In this document: piece after piece, positions 23,689-27,995 of the stretch
How the letters are laid out: every line of letters starts with the position of its first letter
Position numbering within the stretch: position 1 is the first letter of the stretch
DNA from: DAOTZU01 sp034433995
GTDB taxonomy: Bacteria; Chloroflexota; Anaerolineae; UBA1429
Direction: 5' to 3'
DNA length: 27,995 bases
NCBI GenBank assembly: GCA_034433995.1
Contig: DAOTZU010000087.1
Span: 1-27,995 of the forward strand
Notes under the pieces: model-generated
Seen by the model: the letters and a program-made list of their open reading frames with translations, nothing else
What the model was told of the DNA's origin: nothing
Database searches by the model: none
Made by a program: the position numbers and the translations under genes

Positions 23689-24498
23689 CTAACCGGTCGT
23701 TGTGTCATCGGGACCCTTTTTGCCCGGCGCTTGCCAAAGGCCCAACTGCTTGCGCCGATAGGCCTCATCGGGGCGGGTGTGGATGTGCTCCACCTCCTCC
23801 GGGCTCAGAAAGCGCGGCCCCCCAAAGGCATAGGTGCCCGCCAGGATACGACAGACCTTGACGGTCATGGCCGTTAGGCTATCCACCTCCTCCGCCGTGC
23901 CCCCCAAGGCGATGAGGCCGTGGTTCTGCATCACCACGACCCTGGGAGGCTGCCCCCATTCCGCCCGATAACGGCGGAACCCCTCGCGCACGGCCCTGGC
24001 CAGGGCCAGACCGGGATTGGCGTAAGGGATATAGAGCGGCGCGGGGCCGCAGACCACGATCTCATCGGGGAACAGTCGCCCGGAAAGGGCCTGGCCGGCC
24101 CCCACCGAACAGGCCACGGCGTTCACCGCCACAGGATGGGTGTGGCCCACAAAGGAAGCTCCCGCCTCGGCCAGGGCCAGGGCGTGCAAGACCGTCTCCA
24201 CCGAGGGGCGCTGGGCCACGGTGGGATCCACCTTGGCGGCATCCAAGGCTTGTTTCAGAGCGACATCGTCCAGGTCCGGCCCCTCGGCCAGGGCGCGGAC
24301 CGGCTCCAACCAAAGCCGCACAAAGCCCTCCTCGGCGATGGTGCGCAGTTGCGTGCCGCTGGCCTTGACCCAAAACGTGCCATCATCGCAGCGCGCCGAG
24401 GTGTTCCCCTCGCCCAGAATGGCCAGATCCCGCTCCGGCTCGCCCAGGCGGCGCGAAAGGCGGACCAACTCCCGCAGGACGCTTTTGGCGTTGGACAT
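23689..24498 (-). CDS. Class II aldolase/adducin-family protein, probable sugar-phosphate aldolase
   Basis: The 269-residue protein has the class II aldolase fold. Motifs are GEGNTSAR near residue 30 (phosphate-binding loop), KASGTQLR, a catalytic-type Glu at E101, and the zinc ligands H119 and H121 (VGHTHPVAVN) with H193 (QNHGL). Family members cleave rhamnulose, fuculose or ribulose 1-phosphates, or act as epimerases. Placement directly after rhaI (three-base gap) suggests it cleaves rhamnulose 1-phosphate or a similar ketose 1-phosphate to dihydroxyacetone phosphate and lactaldehyde; this is inference. It lacks the dehydrogenase half of the bifunctional RhaEW type, and no rhamnulokinase is in view. 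Confidence 0.85.
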   Translation of the reverse strand: MSNAKSVLRELVRLSRRLGEPERDLAILGEGNTSARCDDGTFWVKASGTQLRTIAEEGFVRLWLEPVRALAEGPDLDDVALKQALDAAKVDPTVAQRPSVETVLHALALAEAGASFVGHTHPVAVNAVACSVGAGQALSGRLFPDEIVVCGPAPLYIPYANPGLALARAVREGFRRYRAEWGQPPRVVVMQNHGLIALGGTAEEVDSLTAMTVKVCRILAGTYAFGGPRFLSPEEVEHIHTRPDEAYRRKQLGLWQAPGKKGPDDTTTG

Positions 24499-24501
24499 GG
24501 C

Positions 24502-25734
24502 TCAGGCCTCCGGAAAGCCCGAGCTGGCGCCCCGGCCGGCCTCGCGCTCGGCACAGATCTTGGCGTAATAGCCGCTGGCCCGGTAAGCCGCCAACGGATC
24601 CGGCGCCAGGCCCATCTCCTCCCGCACCATGGCCAGGAGCGGGCGCACATCGGTGCGATAGGCGCGCAAGAGGATCTCTTCCGCCGTGACCACATCGCCC
24701 TTGGCCTGGGCCTCGGCAAGCTTGTCGCGCTCCACCAAGAGCGCCCGGGCGTAAGCTTCTTGGATATTCACCACCGATTGAATCATGGATTCGATCTTGG
24801 GCTTGATATTGATGCTCTCGTCGATCATATAGGCCACGTCCATCTTGACCGCCGGATCCATGGCCCCCGCCACAAGCTCATTGAAGATCAAGAACAGCTC
24901 ATAGGGGTTGATGGAGCCGGTGGTGAGGTCATCATCGGCATATTTTTTGTTGTTGAAATGGAAACCGCCCAAGCGCCCTTCATCAATGAGCAGGGCGACG
25001 ATCTGCTCAATGTTGGTGCCCAGGGGATGGTGCCCCAGGTCCACCAGCACCTGCGCCCGCTCGCCCAGCTTCTGGGCCATGAGGAAGGCCATGCCCCAAT
25101 CGCCCAGGTCGGTGTGATAAAAGGCCGGCTCAAAGAATTTATATTCGATGAGCAGCCGCATGGGGGCCGGCATGGCCGCATAGACCTCAGCCAAGGTCTC
25201 TTCCAGGCGGTGTTTGCGGGCGCGGAAATCATCCTGGCCAGGAGAGCTGGTGCCATCGGCCAGCCACAGGCTGATGATGTTGGAGCCCAGAACCTGGGCG
25301 ATGCCGATGCATTCCTTGATATGGGCCATGGCCTTGCGCCGCACAGCGGCATCCGGATGGCATAGGCTGCCCAGCTTGTAATCATCATCTTGGAACAGGT
25401 TGGGGTTGATGGCGCCCAAGGTCAAGCCCAAGGATTGGGCATAGGCGCGCAGGGCGGTGTAATCCTCCACTTTATCCCAGGGGATGTGCAGGGCCACCGA
25501 GGGGGCCACGCCGGTGAAGCGATGTACCTGGGCGGCATCGGCAAGCTTCTCGTAGGTGGTGCGGGCCGCGCCGGGCTGGCGGAACACCTTGAAGCGGGTG
25601 CCCGAATCGCTATAGGCCCAAGAGGGCGTCTCGATGCGCTGTGCTTTGAGGGCCTGCTTGATCTTTTCCACATCCACCCCCCGCTCGGCCAGCTCCGTAG
25701 CGAGGAGACGATAGGACTCGTGCCAGGTAGCCAT
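24502..25734 (-). CDS. rhaI: L-rhamnose isomerase, Pseudomonas stutzeri RhaI type
   Basis: It interconverts L-rhamnose and L-rhamnulose; the P. stutzeri enzyme is known for broad aldose-ketose specificity. The 410-residue TIM-barrel protein conserves all metal ligands, as I recall them for that enzyme, at a constant offset of 22: E197 (LLIEYKFFEP), D232 and H235 (VDLGHH), H259 (GFHFNNKKY), D267 and D269 (ADDD) and D305 (MIDES). Both the structural and catalytic metal sites should therefore form. The start at 25734 follows AAGGGGG; the frame is open upstream into the regulator gene but that part is not family-like. It is 31 bases after the DeoR gene. Confidence 0.92.
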   Translation of the reverse strand: MATWHESYRLLATELAERGVDVEKIKQALKAQRIETPSWAYSDSGTRFKVFRQPGAARTTYEKLADAAQVHRFTGVAPSVALHIPWDKVEDYTALRAYAQSLGLTLGAINPNLFQDDDYKLGSLCHPDAAVRRKAMAHIKECIGIAQVLGSNIISLWLADGTSSPGQDDFRARKHRLEETLAEVYAAMPAPMRLLIEYKFFEPAFYHTDLGDWGMAFLMAQKLGERAQVLVDLGHHPLGTNIEQIVALLIDEGRLGGFHFNNKKYADDDLTTGSINPYELFLIFNELVAGAMDPAVKMDVAYMIDESINIKPKIESMIQSVVNIQEAYARALLVERDKLAEAQAKGDVVTAEEILLRAYRTDVRPLLAMVREEMGLAPDPLAAYRASGYYAKICAEREAGRGASSGFPEA

Positions 25735-25765
25735 AGTTTTCCCCCTTGAATGTAGACGCTTCGGC

Positions 25766-26539
25766 CTAGGCCAGGATGACTTCGATGCCTCGATCGCGCA
25801 GCGCCGCCACCAGATCGGCCGGCGCGTCACGATCGGTGATGACCCGGTGAATCTTGTCAATCTCGGCACAACAGGCAAAGGCGACCTTGCCCAGCTTGGT
25901 GGCATCCACCAGGGCGTTCACCTCGCGCACCGCCTCCACCGCCTTGCGCTTGAGGGCCACCTCGTCGCGGTTGGCGTCGGTCAGGCCCTCGGCCAAAGTC
26001 AATCCGCGCCCGCCAAAGAACCCGCGCTGCAGGTTGCCTCCCTCCAAGACGGCCGTATCCCAGGTGCCCACCACCGAGGCGGCCTCACGCCAGATGGGGC
26101 CGCCGGGGATCAACACCGAAATCCCCGGCGCCCGGAGCAGCTCCAGGGCCACATAAAGGCCCGTGGTCACCACGGTGAGATCGCGCCGCGAGAGCAAACA
26201 GCGCGCCATGTGCCAGGCGGTGGTGCTGGCATCCAGCACGATGGCTTCGCCATCGGCCACCAGCTCGGCGGCGGCGGCGCCGATCCTGCGTTTGGCCTCC
26301 ACCTGCAACCCTTGCCGGATGGAGAAAGAGAGAGAGCCCTCGCCCAGGGGCAAGGGGATGGCCCCGCCGTGGGTGCGCACCAAGCGGCCGGCGCGTTCCA
26401 AGAGCTCCAGGTCGTTGCGGACGGTCACCGCAGAGACGCCCAGGGCTTCGCTCAGAGAAGCCACGGACACATAGCCGGTCTCTTGCACCTGCTTGAGGAT
26501 GGCATCGAGGCGCTCTTGCTGATACAGCCTTCGTGACAT
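25766..26539 (-). CDS. DeoR-family transcriptional regulator
   Basis: The 257-residue protein has an N-terminal winged helix-turn-helix (about residues 5-60, VSVASLSEALGVSAVTVRNDLELLERAGRL read in parts; hallmark THGGA follows) and a DeoR C-terminal sensor domain, which binds phosphorylated sugars in this family. Located first in a deoR-rhaI-aldolase operon, it most likely controls that operon and its own promoter, and perhaps the polyol operon beyond the repeats. The ATG at 26539 begins MSRRLYQQERLDAIL, the usual DeoR start; an upstream alternative at 26608 lies within the -35 box and is rejected. There is no good Shine-Dalgarno before the ATG. Confidence 0.9.
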   Translation of the reverse strand: MSRRLYQQERLDAILKQVQETGYVSVASLSEALGVSAVTVRNDLELLERAGRLVRTHGGAIPLPLGEGSLSFSIRQGLQVEAKRRIGAAAAELVADGEAIVLDASTTAWHMARCLLSRRDLTVVTTGLYVALELLRAPGISVLIPGGPIWREAASVVGTWDTAVLEGGNLQRGFFGGRGLTLAEGLTDANRDEVALKRKAVEAVREVNALVDATKLGKVAFACCAEIDKIHRVITDRDAPADLVAALRDRGIEVILA

Positions 26540-26550
26540 TTTTTGTTTAC

Positions 26551-26568
26551 TTTCGAATTCTTCGCAAA
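26551..26568. promoter_or_regulatory. Possible DeoR autoregulatory operator
   Basis: TTTCGAA (26551-26557) and TTCGCAAA (26561-26568) form an imperfect inverted repeat with a 3-base centre, in an AT-rich leader between the predicted start point (about 26573) and the deoR ATG. DeoR-family operators often contain TTTCG-type units, so a repressor bound here would block initiation. This is a suggestion from pattern alone. Confidence 0.4.
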
Positions 26569-26579
26569 TCCTTAAAAAT

Positions 26580-26608
26580 ATTATACCACGAGAACACCCA
26601 GACGTCAA
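26580..26608 (-). promoter_or_regulatory. Near-consensus promoter of deoR-rhaI-aldolase
   Basis: On the minus strand TTGACG (26608-26603) and a perfect TATAAT (26585-26580) are 17 bases apart. The start would be near 26573, giving a leader of about 34 bases. It is set in an AT-rich island unlike its GC-rich surroundings and begins 15 bases past the methyltransferase stop. Confidence 0.82.
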
Positions 26609-26623
26609 TCCAGCCGCAAGGCC

Positions 26624-27391
26624 TCACCAGGCCTCGTCTCCGCCCCCGGCCGGGCGCCGGGCCGCCCACATGATGCGCGCCGTGGTGGCGCCCGGCGGAT
26701 CGAAGGTGAAACAGGTATAGCTCCCTTCCACACTAAAACCCGCATCCGTGAGCAGCGTGGCGATCTGCTCCGCCGGGTAGGCTTGTTCCACATGCCGCTC
26801 CGAAAACTTGCGATAGAATTCGTTGACCCTTTCGAAACACGTAACCACCACCGTGGCGCGCTGGCGCGCCGCGTCATAGTGGCTCTCCAGCACCACGGAG
26901 AGGTCCTCGCTATCGGTAAAGTAGGTGACGTCATCCCATTGGCTGGCCAGCGCCCAGGCGGTGTTCATATCAAAGAGGAACAGCCCGCCGGGTAAGAGGG
27001 CCTGAAAGACGCGGCGATACACGGCCAGGAGATCCTCGCTGGTGAGCATGTAATTGAGGCTATCGTACAGACACGTGGCCAGATGGACCCGCTCGGGCAA
27101 CACCAGGAACCGCATGTCCTGCTGGCTATAGATCACCTGCACGCCGCTCTGTTCGGCCTTTTTCCGGGCCTCGGCCAGCATGGCCGCGGAACCATCCACA
27201 GCATAGACCCGCCAACCGGCCTGGGCCATGGCCACGGCCACCGTGCCCGTGCCGCAGGCCAATTCCAACAGGGTGTGCCCTGCCACCGGATGCCGCTCCA
27301 AGAGGCGCGCGAGGTAAGGGATCATCTTGAGGCTGAAGGCCAACTGCCCCGAACGATCATAGACTGCCGCGTAATCCTGGTATATCGCCAT
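26624..27391 (-). CDS. Class I SAM-dependent methyltransferase
   Basis: The 255-residue protein has the SAM-binding motif LELACGTGTVAVAMA (motif I), an acidic end of strand 2 in VYAVDGS, QQDMRFL, a strand-4 segment LATCLYDSLNYML and the post-motif LLPGGLFLFDMNT. The substrate is unknown; the overall form fits small-molecule methyltransferases of the Methyltransf_25/11 type. Start choice: GAGAAGG abuts an ATG at 27400 but is nine bases from the ATG at 27391, so the shorter form is preferred. It is divergent from the acetyltransferase gene. No terminator was seen after it, so its transcript may continue through the deoR promoter. Confidence 0.88.
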   Translation of the reverse strand: MAIYQDYAAVYDRSGQLAFSLKMIPYLARLLERHPVAGHTLLELACGTGTVAVAMAQAGWRVYAVDGSAAMLAEARKKAEQSGVQVIYSQQDMRFLVLPERVHLATCLYDSLNYMLTSEDLLAVYRRVFQALLPGGLFLFDMNTAWALASQWDDVTYFTDSEDLSVVLESHYDAARQRATVVVTCFERVNEFYRKFSERHVEQAYPAEQIATLLTDAGFSVEGSYTCFTFDPPGATTARIMWAARRPAGGGDEAW

Positions 27392-27423
27392 GGCCGGCAT
27401 CCTTCTCAGCGGTCTGCTAAAAG

Positions 27424-27452
27424 ATTATAGATTCTCCCCCGCGCCGGAGCAA
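27424..27452 (-). promoter_or_regulatory. Promoter of the methyltransferase gene
   Basis: On the minus strand TTGCTC (27452-27447) and a perfect TATAAT (27429-27424) are 17 bases apart, with a predicted leader of about 26 bases. Its -35 box is five bases from the -35 box of the divergent promoter, so the two polymerases would compete for the same DNA. Confidence 0.75.
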
Positions 27453-27457
27453 ACGGA

Positions 27458-27486
27458 TTGACAGCTCCCAGGGGCAACCTTATACT
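27458..27486 (+). promoter_or_regulatory. Promoter of the acetyltransferase gene, predicted leaderless
   Basis: A perfect TTGACA (27458-27463) and TATACT (27481-27486) are 17 bases apart. The expected start, six to eight bases after the -10 box, falls on 27492-27494, that is on the ATG at 27493. Confidence 0.82.
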
Positions 27487-27492
27487 CTCCCT

Positions 27493-27995
27493 ATGATGGA
27501 TGAGGAACAGATTCGCCGCGCCGAGGCGACCCTGGCCGATGCCGAGGCTCTTTTGGCTGTGGAACGGCAGAGCCTGAAAGATAGCCCCTATACCCCCGAA
27601 GAGGTGCGCCAAGTCTTGTCGCGCCCCGAGCACCGGGCCTATCTCGCCTGGAGGGGCGGAGAGCCGGTGGGCTTTTGCTCCTGCTTTGAGACGCCCACCG
27701 ATACCGGTCCCAGGCTAGAGCTTGACCTACTGGGCGTGGTGCCGGCCCACCGCGGCCGTGGTCTGGGCACCCGGCTCATCCGATACAGCATTGCCCAAGC
27801 CCTGTGTGAGGGGATCCGCGCCTTCCGGGCCGTGGTGGCGGTGGATAATGGCGCCTCCCAAGGGGCCTTTCGCCGGGCGGGCTTGCTCCCTGAATCCCGG
27901 CCGCGGGTCCTGCTCATCTACGAGGTGCGCGGGAACGCGCCGCGAGGGTTCTTGCCGCCGGGGTGGCGTTGGCAGGCGCACGACCAAGGGCCGAG
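27493..27995 (+). CDS. GNAT-family N-acetyltransferase, 3'-truncated by the window edge
   Basis: The frame stays open from the ATG at 27493 to the window end (167 codons). The centre has the GNAT fold: a beta-strand pair (AYLAWRGGEPVGFCSC), then ELDLLGVVPAHRGRGLGTRLI, where RGRGLG is the acetyl-CoA pyrophosphate-binding loop, followed by VAVDNGASQGAFRRAGL, the usual motif B (N-x-x-x-x-x-F-x-x-x-G-F/L). The substrate is unknown. Two ATG codons stand in tandem at 27493 and 27496, and no Shine-Dalgarno precedes them, consistent with a leaderless message. The region after about residue 150 may be the start of a second GNAT domain or a tail; it runs off the window. Confidence 0.85.
   Translation, partial: MMDEEQIRRAEATLADAEALLAVERQSLKDSPYTPEEVRQVLSRPEHRAYLAWRGGEPVGFCSCFETPTDTGPRLELDLLGVVPAHRGRGLGTRLIRYSIAQALCEGIRAFRAVVAVDNGASQGAFRRAGLLPESRPRVLLIYEVRGNAPRGFLPPGWRWQAHDQGP

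Noticed and set aside
27392..27400. ATG at 27400 as start of the methyltransferase, and likewise ATG at 7109 for leuB and 23384 for the SorE-like dehydrogenase.
   Set aside because: In the first two the ribosome site touches the ATG with no spacing; in the third the upstream ATG has no ribosome site. In each case the next ATG is correctly spaced.

Overview
The window is a GC-rich (my estimate, low to mid 60s percent) bacterial chromosome segment with 21 protein-coding genes, tightly packed and intact except for the two cut by the window edges. I saw no tRNA, rRNA, CRISPR array, transposase or phage gene. Gene content and style suggest a Chloroflexota bacterium (Anaerolineae/Caldilineae-like): a heliorhodopsin, a fused E1alpha-E1beta pyruvate dehydrogenase, an aconitase-family LeuC of about 420 residues, and intergenic palindromic repeats. 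This assignment is an inference.

Region 1 (1-9213, + strand) is an amino-acid biosynthesis operon: cimA (5' end missing), leuA, leuC, thrC, leuD, pheA, leuB and ilvE. It covers citramalate and leucine synthesis, the last step to threonine, phenylpyruvate formation and branched-chain transamination. Two stem-loops lie between genes (leuA/leuC and leuB/ilvE), and a terminator-like hairpin follows ilvE. Region 2 (9234-12802, + strand) is nadC-nadA-nadB, de novo NAD synthesis from aspartate, with a good candidate sigma-70 promoter upstream.

Region 3 (12818-14979, - strand) holds two separately promoted genes. One is a membrane-anchored alpha/beta-hydrolase-fold protein that lacks both the nucleophile and the catalytic histidine. 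The other is a heliorhodopsin with its retinal lysine and Schiff-base surroundings intact.

Region 4 (14979-23369, - strand, read right to left) looks like one catabolic operon: a SorE-like zinc dehydrogenase with a duplicated Rossmann unit, srlD, mtlD, a FruK-type PfkB kinase, fused pyruvate dehydrogenase E1, and E2, ending in an intrinsic terminator. It would take sugar-alcohol phosphates to fructose phosphates and, at the far end of glycolysis, pyruvate to acetyl-CoA. The mtlD gene carries an 82-bp palindromic repeat inserted in frame.

Region 5 (23370-26608, - strand) is a deoR-rhaI-aldolase operon for L-rhamnose-type sugars with a near-consensus promoter. A 319-bp gap with two copies of a 45-bp repeat separates it from Region 4. 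Region 6 (26624-27995) has a SAM methyltransferase (-) and a GNAT acetyltransferase (+, 3' end missing), divergently transcribed from back-to-back promoters; the acetyltransferase message is predicted to be leaderless.

The items most worth a second look are the heliorhodopsin, the in-frame palindromic element in mtlD, the catalytically dead hydrolase and the duplicated-domain dehydrogenase.
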